This document shows, piece by piece, positions 43,657 through 53,071 of a DNA stretch of 64,000 nt (the stretch's first letter is position 1; each line of letters opens with the position of its first letter). This stretch comes from Alphaproteobacteria bacterium (GTDB lineage: Bacteria > Pseudomonadota > Alphaproteobacteria > Thalassobaculales > Thalassobaculaceae): contig JANSYS010000002.1 of assembly GCA_024742275.1 (NCBI GenBank), positions 124,001 through 188,000 on the forward strand, read 5' to 3'. The notes beneath the pieces are model-generated. The model was not told the DNA's origin, did no database searches, and was given only the letters and a program-made list of their open reading frames with translations. The position numbers and the translations under genes are program-made.

Positions 43657-44148
43657 TCAGCGCTTCTCGTTGTATTTCTGAATGACTTTGCGAAGGCCGC
43701 CCATGAGTTCGGCGCCGATCGGGCCGCCGTCGCCCTTGATCTTGGCCTGACTGATCGCTTTCAGGGCGTCCACATGCATGTTCAGTACGCCGACCTCGGT
43801 GCCCCCGATCGTTTCCGAAAGGTCGATGAACTTGCAGGCGCTGTCGCCGACCTTGCTGACCAGGGGGTATCCGAAGGTTCCGGCTTGGCCCCGTAGATCG
43901 TGCAGGAGGACGCGCAGCCGCCGGAGTGACTCCTCGTCCGTCCCGCCGCTCTGCCGGAGCGACGTCATCGCGTCGCCCAAGGCGACAATGTTTTCGGCGA
44001 AGATCTCCTCGAATTCACCGGACAGCTTCGCCACCTGATTGTCGGCACGCTTAATCAGGTTCTGCGGGTCGATGCCCTGCTCGACCCGTACCTTGCGGCG
44101 GATCGGGTTCGGGTTGTCGATGAATTCGACCTTCGGCTTGTCGGCCAT
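43657..44148 (-). CDS. Hpt-domain protein (histidine phosphotransfer)
   Basis: 163 residues. Helical region with RVLLHDLRGQAGTFGYPLVSKVG: His83 in the HDLRGQ context is the phosphorylatable histidine of Hpt domains, followed by the usual glycine/phenylalanine. The 80-residue N-terminal part is not recognised. Together with the response regulator 28 bases upstream, it forms a phosphorelay pair with no kinase near. No output domain seen. Strand and order (regulator first, then Hpt) imply co-transcription. Confidence 0.8.
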   Translation of the reverse strand: MADKPKVEFIDNPNPIRRKVRVEQGIDPQNLIKRADNQVAKLSGEFEEIFAENIVALGDAMTSLRQSGGTDEESLRRLRVLLHDLRGQAGTFGYPLVSKVGDSACKFIDLSETIGGTEVGVLNMHVDALKAISQAKIKGDGGPIGAELMGGLRKVIQKYNEKR

Positions 44149-44176
44149 AAGCTTTCCCTAGGGCGTCGGTCGGTGG

Positions 44177-44719
44177 TCAGGCTCGGTTCACGGCGTCGAT
44201 ATCGTCCGCATCGTCCAACGTTCGGTCCTCAGACCGTCGTTTCGGTCCCATGTAGCCGGCCTCGAAGCGGCGCCGACGGTCGGGGCCGAAATACGAACCG
44301 GTCCGGACGAAGCGTCTGGGATTCTCGATGATCGATACGATACGGGCATAGAGTGAAGCGGCGGATACCGGTTTGGCCAGAAATTCCGTCATCCCGGTAT
44401 CTCGGGCCTGGAGAATGTTGCGTGCGATCGTATTGGCGGAAACGACGATCACCGGCGTCAGCGGGTTCAGCCCGCGTTTGCCGCTGCGCACTGTCTGCAG
44501 GAATTTGGACCCCGGCATGCCGTCGAGCTCCCAATCCATGACGATGATGTCCGCTGGGTGATTGCGCAGTTCCTCCAGCGCTTCGTTGCCGTCGCGTGCT
44601 TCCAGGACATGGGTCACGCCCAGTCCTTTGATGACGTTAACCAGTATCGACCGCATGAAACGGTTGTCCTCGAGCACGAGAACCGATACCGCGTCCAATG
44701 CATAAGTCTTCAATGCCAT
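44177..44719 (-). CDS. Single-domain response regulator
   Basis: 180 residues from ATG 44719. CheY-like receiver: acidic pocket Glu17-Asp18 (VLVLEDNRF), phosphoacceptor Asp62 (IIVMDWEL), Thr/Ser and Ala at switch (VVSAN), conserved Lys116 (FLAKPVSA). The C-terminal tail of about 50 residues contains FVRTGSYFGPDRRRR, a motif repeated in many alphaproteobacterial response regulators. No DNA-binding domain. Likely partner of the Hpt protein downstream. Confidence 0.88.
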   Translation of the reverse strand: MALKTYALDAVSVLVLEDNRFMRSILVNVIKGLGVTHVLEARDGNEALEELRNHPADIIVMDWELDGMPGSKFLQTVRSGKRGLNPLTPVIVVSANTIARNILQARDTGMTEFLAKPVSAASLYARIVSIIENPRRFVRTGSYFGPDRRRRFEAGYMGPKRRSEDRTLDDADDIDAVNRA

Positions 44720-44875
44720 CGGCAACGCCTTTGTTCACAAGGCTTTACTCTAACCTGTTCAAGTATGGCTGTCAGCATGAGCGGCTCATCTTGAACGAGA
44801 CCCGGACCGTCCGTATAGTCCGCGCCCTCGCCGCCCATCGTAGCGGCGAGTGCTAGCGACAACCTGGAGGCGAGC

Positions 44876-45367
44876 GTGCCCTCACCCAAGGTCGGCGTGA
44901 TCATGGGAAGCCAGTCCGATTGGCCGACCATGAAACATGTCTGCGAGGTTCTGGATGTCTTCGATATCGTCTACGAAAAGCGGATCGTATCCGCCCATCG
45001 GACGCCAAAGCGTATGGTTGAGTATGCCGAGTCGGCAAAAGACCGCGGGCTTCAGGTGATCGTCGCCGGAGCGGGCGGTGCGGCGCACCTGCCTGGTATG
45101 GTCGCCTCGATGACCACCCTTCCGGTTCTCGGCGTCCCGGTGGAAAGCAAGGCGCTGTCCGGCTGGGACAGCCTCCTCTCCATCGTTCAGATGCCGGGCG
45201 GAGTCCCGGTCGGCACGTTGGCCATCGGCAAGGCCGGGGCCACCAATGCGGGGCTTATGGCCGCCTCCATCGTGGCCTTGTCGGATCCGGACGTGGATGC
45301 GGCACTGAGCGCCTGGCGACAGGCCCGAACCGATGCGGTGGCCGACGTTCCGACGGACGAGGTCTGA
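44876..45367 (+). CDS. purE: N5-carboxyaminoimidazole ribonucleotide mutase PurE
   Basis: 163 residues from GTG 44876, with CTGGAGGCGAGC upstream. PurE class [49 protein letters not shown], and [16 protein letters not shown]. Converts N5-CAIR to CAIR in purine synthesis. Two bases before purK. Confidence 0.97.
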   Translation: MPSPKVGVIMGSQSDWPTMKHVCEVLDVFDIVYEKRIVSAHRTPKRMVEYAESAKDRGLQVIVAGAGGAAHLPGMVASMTTLPVLGVPVESKALSGWDSLLSIVQMPGGVPVGTLAIGKAGATNAGLMAASIVALSDPDVDAALSAWRQARTDAVADVPTDEV

Positions 45368-45369
45368 GC

Positions 45370-46482
45370 ATGGCGCCACGGGTTCCGGTTCCAAAGGGTC
45401 CAACGCCGCTGCCGGCGAACGCGACCATCGGCATCCTGGGCGGCGGGCAGCTTGGACGGATGACGGCGCTTGCCGCCGCTCCGTTGGGCTACCGTTGCCA
45501 TATCTACGATCCGGATGCGGCCGGAGGCCCCGCCGCCCAGGTCTCCGACGCCGCGACGTCCGCGGCCTGGGACGATTGGCCGGCGCTGGACGCCTTCGCC
45601 GCGGCGGTGGACGTGGTGACCTACGAATTCGAGAACGTTCCGGTGGACACCGTCGACTACCTGATGAAGCGGGTGCCGGTTCGGCCCGGTCCGCAGGCGC
45701 TGGACGTGGCGCAGCATCGGGTCGCGGAGAAGACCTTCGCCCGGGACCAGGGCCTGGAGACCGCGCATTTCTGGGGCGTCACGACGCTGGACGAGTTGAT
45801 CGAAGGCCTTGCCGCCGTTGGCGTGCCGTCGATCCTGAAGACGTGCCGCCTTGGCTACGACGGCAAGGGTCAGATCCGCGTCGACATGGACACCAGCCTG
45901 TCCAAGATCTGGGAAGATCTTGGCACCGACGATGCGATCCTCGAACGCATGGTGCCCTTCACCACGGAAATCTCAGTGATCGCCGCGCGCGGCCTCGACG
46001 GAACGGTCGTCTGCTTTCCGATCACCGAGAACGCGCACGAGGGCGGCATCCTGCGGCGGTCGACCGTACCTGCACAAATCCCGGAAGCCGTCGCTGCGGC
46101 GGCGCGGAACGTCGCCGAGACGCTTATCGCCGCGCTCGACATCGTCGGTCTGCTGGCGGTCGAGCTGTTCGTCACCGAGGAAGGCGAGGTCCTGGTGAAC
46201 GAGATGGCGCCGCGGCCGCACAACTCGGGCCACTGGACGCAGAACGGTTGCGCCACCTCACAGTTCGAGCAGTTCGTTCGAGCCGTGGTCGGCCTGCCGC
46301 TGGGGCCGACGGATCTCCTGTCGGAGACGGAGATGCTGAACCTCATCGGTGACGACATCGACGCGGTGCCCGGTCATTTTGCCGACCCGAAGGCCCACGT
46401 CCACCTTTACGGCAAGGCCGAGGCTCGGCCCGGCCGTAAGATGGGGCATGTGAACCGGCGGCTCAGCCCTCGCCGAGGGTAG
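45370..46482 (+). CDS. purK: N5-carboxyaminoimidazole ribonucleotide synthase PurK
   Basis: 370 residues. ATP-grasp enzyme that carboxylates aminoimidazole ribonucleotide with ATP and bicarbonate. GILGGGQLGRMTALAAAPLG at the N-terminus, SILKTCRLGYDGKGQIRV (ATP-grasp) and VNEMAPRPHNSGHWT near the C-terminus. Operon with purE. The 3' end overlaps ccmI convergently by 20 bases. Confidence 0.96.
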   Translation: MAPRVPVPKGPTPLPANATIGILGGGQLGRMTALAAAPLGYRCHIYDPDAAGGPAAQVSDAATSAAWDDWPALDAFAAAVDVVTYEFENVPVDTVDYLMKRVPVRPGPQALDVAQHRVAEKTFARDQGLETAHFWGVTTLDELIEGLAAVGVPSILKTCRLGYDGKGQIRVDMDTSLSKIWEDLGTDDAILERMVPFTTEISVIAARGLDGTVVCFPITENAHEGGILRRSTVPAQIPEAVAAAARNVAETLIAALDIVGLLAVELFVTEEGEVLVNEMAPRPHNSGHWTQNGCATSQFEQFVRAVVGLPLGPTDLLSETEMLNLIGDDIDAVPGHFADPKAHVHLYGKAEARPGRKMGHVNRRLSPRRG

Positions 46483-47875
46483 CCAGCCGCTGCTCTATTG
46501 CGTCGCGGATCGGCGAGTCCTCGGGCAGGCGTTCGAGCAGCCTCGACCATAGGTCCCTGGCGGCCTCCTCGTCGCCGTTGCGGGCGGCGATCATGCCGCC
46601 GAAGAACAGCCCCTCCGGGTGCTCTGGATCGATCGCGCGGACGCGGGAGATGGCGTCGATGAACTCCTGCGGCATGGCGCGGTTCGCGGTGCCCGGCGGG
46701 AACAGGGCGCGGGCGTAGTCCAACTGGACCTCGGCCCGGTGCGGCGCGCGCTCCGCCGCTTCCCGGTAGGCGGCCACCGACTTCTCCGGCTCGCCGAGTA
46801 CCTGCCAGGATCTGCCGAGCCGCAGCCAACCCTCCACATCGTTCGGATCCTCGTCCAGGCGCGCCTGGAGCCCGTCGACCATCCCGCGGATCATCTGCAG
46901 ACGTTCGTCCGGCGCCATCGCTTGGGCGGCGGCGACGTCGTCCTGACTGGGGCCGCGCGGTCCGGAAGCGCTCGGACGCCCGGCCTCGACCTCGGCGCGC
47001 AACGCCGCGATGTCCAAGCCGTTTTCCGCGGCAACGTCCTCGATCCGTTGCATCAGGCTGGCCCGCCAGGGGGCCGAGGCCGGCGTGTCTAGAGCGAGTT
47101 CCAGCCACTGCCGAACAGCCGTTTCCTCGTCTCCCATCTGATGGGCTGCTACGGCAAGATAGTAGCGTGCGCGCGGGTCTGCGGGCGCAAGCGTAAGAAC
47201 GCGTTCGAAGGCCCGGCGCGCGTCAGATGTAACGATACCGCGGTCGCGGCGGACCAGCGCCTCGCCCATCTCTCCCACCGCCTCCGCGCCGCCGCCGAGG
47301 TCGGCGGCACGGCTGTAGGCGATCGCCGCCTGTTCGAAGTCTCCCAGGGCCAGGCGCGAGCGGCCGAGCAGCATCCAGCCCTCGATGTCGTCCGGTCGAT
47401 TGCCGAGGCGCCTTTCGAGGTTCTGCACCATCTCCATGATGCCCTGCTGCTGCTGAGCGGTCTCGGCCATACGGGCGCGCTCGTCGGCTCGGGCGGAGAG
47501 CGGGAGATCCGGGACGCCCGGGCTTCCGGACCGCATGTAGACCAAGCCGGTCGCCAGCGGCAGGCCGAGGATGACCGCAACGGCAACGGCGAAACGGCGC
47601 GGACGGGAGTCGGCCGATCCTTTCGATCCCGTCGTCTCCCGGCGATCGGCTTCCGCCAGAATGCGCCGTTCCACCTCGATCCGGGCGGCCTGCGCCTCGG
47701 CCTCGGCGAGTCGGCCAGCGGCACGATCCCGCTCGATCTCGGCAAGCTGGTCCTTGAGCACAGCGAGGCCGTGTTCCGCCCGCCCGGCGGTCTGTGAGTT
47801 GCGGCGCACCAGCGGTGCAATCAGCGCCAGGACGGCGGCAAGCACCAATACCCCGGCGGCTGCCCAGAACATCAT
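46463..47875 (-). CDS. ccmI: Cytochrome c biogenesis protein CcmI
   Basis: 470 residues from ATG 47875. Two membrane helices (about 3-22 and 93-110) in the N-terminal CcmI1 domain, then periplasmic TPR repeats from about 150 ([45 protein letters not shown]). CcmI chaperones apocytochrome c and presents it to CcmFH. The gene ends the ccm operon; its start overlaps the ccmH stop by four bases (ATGA). Confidence 0.92.
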   Translation of the reverse strand: MMFWAAAGVLVLAAVLALIAPLVRRNSQTAGRAEHGLAVLKDQLAEIERDRAAGRLAEAEAQAARIEVERRILAEADRRETTGSKGSADSRPRRFAVAVAVILGLPLATGLVYMRSGSPGVPDLPLSARADERARMAETAQQQQGIMEMVQNLERRLGNRPDDIEGWMLLGRSRLALGDFEQAAIAYSRAADLGGGAEAVGEMGEALVRRDRGIVTSDARRAFERVLTLAPADPRARYYLAVAAHQMGDEETAVRQWLELALDTPASAPWRASLMQRIEDVAAENGLDIAALRAEVEAGRPSASGPRGPSQDDVAAAQAMAPDERLQMIRGMVDGLQARLDEDPNDVEGWLRLGRSWQVLGEPEKSVAAYREAAERAPHRAEVQLDYARALFPPGTANRAMPQEFIDAISRVRAIDPEHPEGLFFGGMIAARNGDEEAARDLWSRLLERLPEDSPIRDAIEQRLATLGEG

Positions 47876-48399
47876 GCCGGTCTCCCATCGCCGGTGTCGC
47901 CGCGCTGTGCGTCGCCGTTGAGCCGGACGTCGTCGCTGAGCAGGGCGTCGTCGCTGAGCAGGGCATCGAGGCGCCGACGCTCCTCGTCGCTCAGGGGGGC
48001 GGGGGGCGCGGTACGTCGCCGACGTACGAAAACGACGACGACCGCCAGCGCGCCGATGCCGAGGAGAACGGCCGGGCCGTACCAGAGGACCAGAGTGCTG
48101 TCTGTCTTCGGCGGTTCCAGCAGGACGAAGGGCCCGAAGCGGGCGACCAAATAGTCGAGCACTTCTTGATCGCTGTCGCCTTCCTGGAGTCGTTCGCGGA
48201 CCAGGAGTCGCAGATCCCGCGCCAACTCGGCGTTGCTGTCGTCGATCGACTGGTTCTGGCAAACGAGGCAGCGCACGTCCGCGCTCAACGTGCGGGCGCG
48301 GGCCTCGAGCGCCGGATCGTCCAGCACCTCGTCGGGCTGAACGGCGAGGGAGGGCGTCGCAAACACCATGGCGAGCGCCAGAACCAGTGCGCGCATCAT
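47872..48399 (-). CDS. ccmH: Cytochrome c maturation protein CcmH
   Basis: 175 residues from ATG 48399 with signal peptide. CxxC motif RC44-L-V-C47-QNQS reduces the apocytochrome cysteines before heme attachment. One membrane helix (about 102-122). The C-terminus holds a direct duplication ([12 protein letters not shown]) from an 18-base tandem repeat. Start overlaps ccmG stop, and stop overlaps ccmI start, both ATGA. Confidence 0.93.
   Translation of the reverse strand: MMRALVLALAMVFATPSLAVQPDEVLDDPALEARARTLSADVRCLVCQNQSIDDSNAELARDLRLLVRERLQEGDSDQEVLDYLVARFGPFVLLEPPKTDSTLVLWYGPAVLLGIGALAVVVVFVRRRRTAPPAPLSDEERRRLDALLSDDALLSDDVRLNGDAQRGDTGDGRPA
47929..47964. repeat. Tandem repeat within ccmH, 2 x 18 bases
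   Basis: GTCGTCGCTGAGCAGGGC occurs twice in direct succession, giving a six-residue duplication in the CcmH cytoplasmic tail. In-frame, so it keeps the protein intact. Confidence 0.85.
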
Positions 48400-48929
48400 T
48401 TCGCAAGTTCCTTGAGAAGCGGAACCAAGGTGGCGTCGGCCACCCGGTCGGTGACCTCGCCCACATGCCTGTGACGGATCATCCCGTCGCCGTCGATCAC
48501 GTACGTCTCCGGCACGCCGTACACGCCGAATTCGATACCCGTTCGGCCGTCCCGGTCGACCCCGATTCGGGCATAGGGATTGCCGAGAGCGTCGAGAAAC
48601 CGGCGCGTGGCTTCCGGGTCGTCCTTGTAGGCGAGGCCGTAGATCGTCACGCCTTCGGCGGCAAGGCCCTGAAGACGCGGAATCTCCGCGCGGCAGGGCG
48701 CGCACCAGGACGCGAAGACGTTCAGCAGTACCGGTTTTCCCTTCAAGTCGGTGGAGGTCAGACCCGGTTCTCCTGCCCCCAAAGCGGGCAGATCGAAGGC
48801 GGGCACCGGTTTGTCCAGGAGCACCGACGGCAACTCCTGCGGATTGCGCCCTTCGAAGAGTGGCCAGGCGAGGGCGGCAAGCAGGCCCACCGCCGCCGCA
48901 AGCGGAACCAACGCGAAAAGACGTCCCAT
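48396..48929 (-). CDS. ccmG: Thiol:disulfide interchange protein CcmG/DsbE
   Basis: 177 residues: membrane anchor (about 4-24) and periplasmic thioredoxin fold with active site C76-A-P-C79 ([11 protein letters not shown]) and the cis-proline GVPETYVID. Reduces CcmH or the apocytochrome during heme attachment. Starts four bases after ccmF. Confidence 0.95.
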   Translation of the reverse strand: MGRLFALVPLAAAVGLLAALAWPLFEGRNPQELPSVLLDKPVPAFDLPALGAGEPGLTSTDLKGKPVLLNVFASWCAPCRAEIPRLQGLAAEGVTIYGLAYKDDPEATRRFLDALGNPYARIGVDRDGRTGIEFGVYGVPETYVIDGDGMIRHRHVGEVTDRVADATLVPLLKELAK

Positions 48930-48933
48930 GCGC

Positions 48934-50907
48934 TCAGTCGTCCCCGCCGACGGCGGCCTCAGCCACTCTGCGGCGCGGAGCCGGGGCGCCGACGCGCAAC
49001 CGGCGGTCCGCCAGCGAGACCAACCCGCCGAGAGACATCAGGAAGCCGCCGATCCAGATCCAAACGACCAGGGTCTTGTAGTAGATCCTTATGGTCCAAT
49101 TCTCTCCGTCCGCGGGCTCGCCGAGGACAGCATACAGGTCTCCTGCAGGTCCCACGCGGATCGCCGCCTCGGTGGTCTGTTGTCCTTCCGCCGGGTAGAA
49201 GCGGCGCTCGGATTCAAGGCGATCGCCGTTCTCGAGGACGAAGATGCCGACCTGGGCGTTGAAGTTCGGCCCGGCCCGCTCGGAGACGCCGTCGAACACG
49301 ACGGTCCGGCCGGCGATCTCGATCCGATCGCCACGGGAGGCGTAGCGAACGACCTCGTGGCTGAAGTAGGTCTCGCCGACCGCACCGACGATAAACACCG
49401 CCAGCCCCAGATGGGCGATCGACATGCCGTAGGCCGACCGGGGAAGGCCGGCGGCCCGGCTCCAGGCATTGGCGAACGGAACGCGGAACAGACGGATTCG
49501 ATCGGCCCATTCGGTCAGAACGGCGATGGCAAGCCAGGCCGCGAGAGCCATACCGAGCGCCGCTCCCACGGGTGCACCCTTTAGCCAGGCGAGTGCCAGC
49601 CCGACCGAGATTGCGATGATGGCGGCGGCCCAGAGGTTGTGCATCGCACCCGCCAGATCGCCGCGTTTCCAGGCAAGCATTGGGCCAATACCCACGGCGA
49701 TGATGAGCGGCACCATCAGCGGCACGAAAGTCGCCTCGTAGAACGGTGGACCGACCGAGACCTTCTCTCCGGTGACCGTCTCCAGCGCCAGCGGATAGAG
49801 CGTTCCGATCAGCACGGTCGCGGCGGCGGTCGCGGTGAGAAGATTGTTCAGGACAAGACCGCCCTCGCGGCTGATCGGGCGGAAGACACCGCCCCCGTCC
49901 ATCGTCGGCGCGCGCCAGGCGTAGAGCCCGAACGACCCGACGACGGCTATCGCCAGCAGGACGAGGATGAACATGCCGCGCTCGGGATCGACCGCGAAGG
50001 CATGGACGCTGGTCAGCACCCCGGAGCGGACCAGGAAGGTCCCGAGCAGCGACAGCGCGAAAGCGATTAGCGCCAGCAGGATCGTCCAGCTCTTCAGCGC
50101 GTCGCGCTTCTCCACAACGATCGCCGAGTGCAGCAGCGCTGTCGCGGCGAGCCATGGAAGGAAGCTGGCGTTCTCCACCGGGTCCCAGAACCACCAGCCG
50201 CCCCAGCCAAGCTCGTAGTAGGCCCAGCCGGACCCCAAAATGATACCGGCGGTCAGCGCCACCCAGGCGGCGAGAGTCCAAGGCCGCACCCAGCGTGCCC
50301 AGGACGGATCGACCCGCCCCTCCAACAGAGCGGCGACGGCGAAGGAAAAGGTGGTCGAGAGGCCGACATAGCCGAGGTAGAGCATCGGCGGATGCAGGGC
50401 GAGGCCGATGTCCTGTAGAAGCGGATTCAGACCTTGGCCGTCGATGGGCGCCGGAATCACCCGCTCGAAGGGGTTGGAGGTGAATAGGATGAATGTCAGA
50501 AACCCGACGCCGATCAGCCCTTGGATGGCGATGGTTCTGGCCCGCAGGCTTTCCGGCAGATTGTCGCCGAATGCCGCCACGGCGGCGCCGAATAGGGCCA
50601 GGATCAGGACCCAGAGGAGCATCGAGCCCTCGTGATTCCCCCAGACGCCGGAGATCTTGTAGATCATCGGCTTCAGCGAATGGGAATTCGAGACCACGTT
50701 CGATACGGAAAAGTCCGAGGTGACGAAGGCGTGGGTCAGGGCGCCGAACGACAGGATGAGTGCTGCGAACTGCACCATCGCCGCCGGACGGGCCAGCGCC
50801 ATCAGCGTCGCGTCGCCTCGGGCGGCGCCGTAGAGCGGGACGACCGTCTGGAAGACCGCCACGACGAGAGCGGCGGCAAGCGCCAGGTGGCCCAGTTCGA
50901 CGATCAT
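48934..50907 (-). CDS. ccmF: Heme lyase CcmF
   Basis: 657 residues, about 14 membrane helices. Heme-handling WWD motif WGGWWFWDPVENASFLPW near residue 230, plus YVGLSTTFSFAVAALLEGR. Transfers heme from CcmE to apocytochrome c in the periplasm, with CcmH and CcmI. The stop is followed closely by ccmG; start overlaps the ccmE stop (ATGA). Confidence 0.96.
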   Translation of the reverse strand: MIVELGHLALAAALVVAVFQTVVPLYGAARGDATLMALARPAAMVQFAALILSFGALTHAFVTSDFSVSNVVSNSHSLKPMIYKISGVWGNHEGSMLLWVLILALFGAAVAAFGDNLPESLRARTIAIQGLIGVGFLTFILFTSNPFERVIPAPIDGQGLNPLLQDIGLALHPPMLYLGYVGLSTTFSFAVAALLEGRVDPSWARWVRPWTLAAWVALTAGIILGSGWAYYELGWGGWWFWDPVENASFLPWLAATALLHSAIVVEKRDALKSWTILLALIAFALSLLGTFLVRSGVLTSVHAFAVDPERGMFILVLLAIAVVGSFGLYAWRAPTMDGGGVFRPISREGGLVLNNLLTATAAATVLIGTLYPLALETVTGEKVSVGPPFYEATFVPLMVPLIIAVGIGPMLAWKRGDLAGAMHNLWAAAIIAISVGLALAWLKGAPVGAALGMALAAWLAIAVLTEWADRIRLFRVPFANAWSRAAGLPRSAYGMSIAHLGLAVFIVGAVGETYFSHEVVRYASRGDRIEIAGRTVVFDGVSERAGPNFNAQVGIFVLENGDRLESERRFYPAEGQQTTEAAIRVGPAGDLYAVLGEPADGENWTIRIYYKTLVVWIWIGGFLMSLGGLVSLADRRLRVGAPAPRRRVAEAAVGGDD

Positions 50908-51386
50908 GAGTCGCCTCCGGCGCTCGGGCGCGAGCCGGAGGCGGCCGGCGGTTCGCCGTCTTTCCAATGCCCCTCTTTCTTCAGGGCGTCGGCGACCTCC
51001 TTGGGCATGTAGTTCTCGTCGTGCTTGGCCAGGACTTCGTCCGCCTGGAACATCGCGTTCTGCATCCGGCCCTGGGCGACGATGCCCTGACCTTCGCGGA
51101 ACAGATCGGGCAGGATGCCCACATAGCGAATCGTCAGGCTGCTGTTCCCGTCGGTGACGTTGAAGCGAACCTCGGCATCGGCCGGACCGCGTGCGACGGA
51201 CCCTTCTTCGACCAGACCGCCAACGCGGATGCGCTGCTCGGGGTCGATCGGTTTGGCCTGCAGCTCCGTCGGGCTGAAGAAGAAGACCACGCTGTCCTCG
51301 AACGCTGTCAGCACGAGGCCGGCGGCTACTCCGAGGAAACTCAATCCGCCGACGATCAGGGCAATACGCTGGTTCTTGCGGGTCAT
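50904..51386 (-). CDS. ccmE: Heme chaperone CcmE
   Basis: 160 residues from ATG 51386. One membrane anchor (about 8-27) then an OB-fold with heme-binding His122 and Tyr126 in LAKHDENYMP. Covalently binds heme and passes it to CcmF. The tail after the motif is charged (KKEGHWKDGEPP). Overlaps ccmD and ccmF by four bases each. Confidence 0.96.
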   Translation of the reverse strand: MTRKNQRIALIVGGLSFLGVAAGLVLTAFEDSVVFFFSPTELQAKPIDPEQRIRVGGLVEEGSVARGPADAEVRFNVTDGNSSLTIRYVGILPDLFREGQGIVAQGRMQNAMFQADEVLAKHDENYMPKEVADALKKEGHWKDGEPPAASGSRPSAGGDS

Positions 51387-51565
51387 CGGGGCTCCTCCGC
51401 ACGGCGGCGGATATCGGCGCCGATGGCGCGCAGGCGTTCCACCTCGGCCTCCTGGCGTCGGGCGCCACTCCAGGAACTGATCAGGAGACCGATCAGGATG
51501 ATCGCGGCAACGGCGTAGGACGGCCAAACGTAGACCGCGTATCCGCCCATAGAAAAATAGTCCAC
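51383..51565 (-). CDS. ccmD: Heme exporter protein CcmD
   Basis: About 60 residues: MDYFSMGGYAVYVWPSYAVA leads into one membrane helix, then a charged cytoplasmic tail. Stabilises the CcmABC-CcmE complex. The GTG at 51565 has GGGGAG eight bases upstream; a GTG at 51574 and an ATG at 51550 are alternatives. Stop overlaps ccmE start. Confidence 0.85.
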   Translation of the reverse strand: MDYFSMGGYAVYVWPSYAVAAIILIGLLISSWSGARRQEAEVERLRAIGADIRRRAEEPR

Positions 51566-51671
51566 GCCCGGCACTCCCCGGTCTTTATCTCACGGGTTCC
51601 TCCGCACCCTTGATGACAAGGTAGGGCTTTAAGCGTGTCTCGCCAAGCGCGACCGACCGCCGCGCCGACGC

Positions 51672-52391
51672 TCACTCGGAGGCTGCCGCTAGCCGAAGCT
51701 GGCGGAGCCGGCGTCCGGCATACAGCGAACGAATCCGCAGGATCATCATCACCCCGAAAAGGGCGAAATAGGCGCCTGCCATCAAGAGCAGCGGCAGCAG
51801 CATCTCAGGCGCGATCGACGGCCCGTCCATACGGAGCACACTGGCCGGTTGGTGCAGCGTATTCCACCAGTCCACCGAGAACTTGATGATCGGCAGATTT
51901 ACCGCGCCGACGAGAGCCAGGACCGCGCCCGCCCGTCCGCCACGGTCGGGGTCGTCGAAGGCATTCACCAGGGCGATGTAGCCGAGATAGAGGAAGAACA
52001 GAATCAGCACCGAGGTCAGCCGGGCATCCCAAACCCACCACGTCCCCCACATCGGTTGCCCCCAGAGCGATCCGGTGACAAGCGCGATCAGGGTGAAGCC
52101 GGCGCCGATGGGCGCGGCCGCCCGGGCGGCGAGATCTGCCAGGATATGCTTCCAGATCAGGAACGAGGCGCCCGCCAGCGCCATCGTCGCGTAGCAGGCC
52201 ATCGCGGCCCAGGCCGCCGGCACATGCACGTACATGATGCGCACGGTATCTCCCTGCTGATAGTCCGGCGGGCTATCGAACAGGCCGTAGTAGAGGCCGC
52301 TTGCGAAAAGAACGGCGGTAACCGCCGCCAATACCGGAAGCACGGTGTTGGCGAGGCGGAAGAATCGGGTCGGGTTGGCGAATCGATGCAT
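51672..52391 (-). CDS. ccmC: Heme exporter permease CcmC
   Basis: 239 residues, six membrane helices. WWD motif MWGTWWVWDARLTS (about 115-127) flanked by periplasmic histidines (VHVPAAW; NTLHQPAS). It loads heme on CcmE. The ATG at 52391 has a moderate site. Longer frames upstream are antisense artefacts. Confidence 0.95.
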   Translation of the reverse strand: MHRFANPTRFFRLANTVLPVLAAVTAVLFASGLYYGLFDSPPDYQQGDTVRIMYVHVPAAWAAMACYATMALAGASFLIWKHILADLAARAAAPIGAGFTLIALVTGSLWGQPMWGTWWVWDARLTSVLILFFLYLGYIALVNAFDDPDRGGRAGAVLALVGAVNLPIIKFSVDWWNTLHQPASVLRMDGPSIAPEMLLPLLLMAGAYFALFGVMMILRIRSLYAGRRLRQLRLAAASE

Positions 52392-52405
52392 GGGATGGAT
52401 ATTGC

Positions 52406-53071
52406 TCAGTCGAGGGCTTGGCGCAAGGCGGCGCCGGCAGCGAGAGGGGCGAGCGGGATCGCGGCGGCCAGGATCGCGCCAAGGAAAAGCAGGTGGACGC
52501 GGACGGAAAGGCCGGCGCTCGCTGCGTCGATGGCCGAGACGGCGAAGATCAGGATCGGGATCAGCAGCGGCAAGACGATGAGCGCCACCAGGACGCCGGC
52601 CCGCCGCGCACCGACCACAAGAGCGGCGCCGACAACGCCGAACAGGCTGACGACCGGTGTGCCGAGCGCAAGGGTCGCGACAAGGACGCCATAGGACTGC
52701 GGCGCCAGGTTCAGGCTGATCCCAAGCATCGGCGCGAGTACCAGCATCGGCAGGCCGGTCGTCAGCCAATGGGCGCACGCCTTCGCCAATGCCAGAAGCG
52801 ATAGCGGAAGCCCAGAAAGCGCCAATTGATCCAGGCCGCCATCTTCCGAATCCTGCTGAAACAGGCGGTCGAAGGACAGCATGGCGGCCAGCAGGGAGGT
52901 CACCCAGAGCACGGCTGGGGCGATCCGGGCCAGCAGTTCGGGCGTAGGGCCGAGGCCAAGCGGGAACATCGCCACCACCACCACGAAGAAGGCCAGGGTC
53001 ATGGCGACGTCCGTGCCTTGGCGGCGGGCGAGCCGCAGATCGCGGGCGATGACGGCGAGGAACGCGCTCAC
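52406..53071 (-). CDS. ccmB: Heme exporter permease CcmB
   Basis: 221 residues from GTG 53071, six membrane helices. LFQQDSEDGGLDQLALSGLPLSLLALAK is the conserved loop of CcmB. With CcmA and CcmC it makes the ABC-type complex that releases holo-CcmE. Start overlaps the ccmA stop as GTGA. Confidence 0.94.
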   Translation of the reverse strand: MSAFLAVIARDLRLARRQGTDVAMTLAFFVVVVAMFPLGLGPTPELLARIAPAVLWVTSLLAAMLSFDRLFQQDSEDGGLDQLALSGLPLSLLALAKACAHWLTTGLPMLVLAPMLGISLNLAPQSYGVLVATLALGTPVVSLFGVVGAALVVGARRAGVLVALIVLPLLIPILIFAVSAIDAASAGLSVRVHLLFLGAILAAAIPLAPLAAGAALRQALD

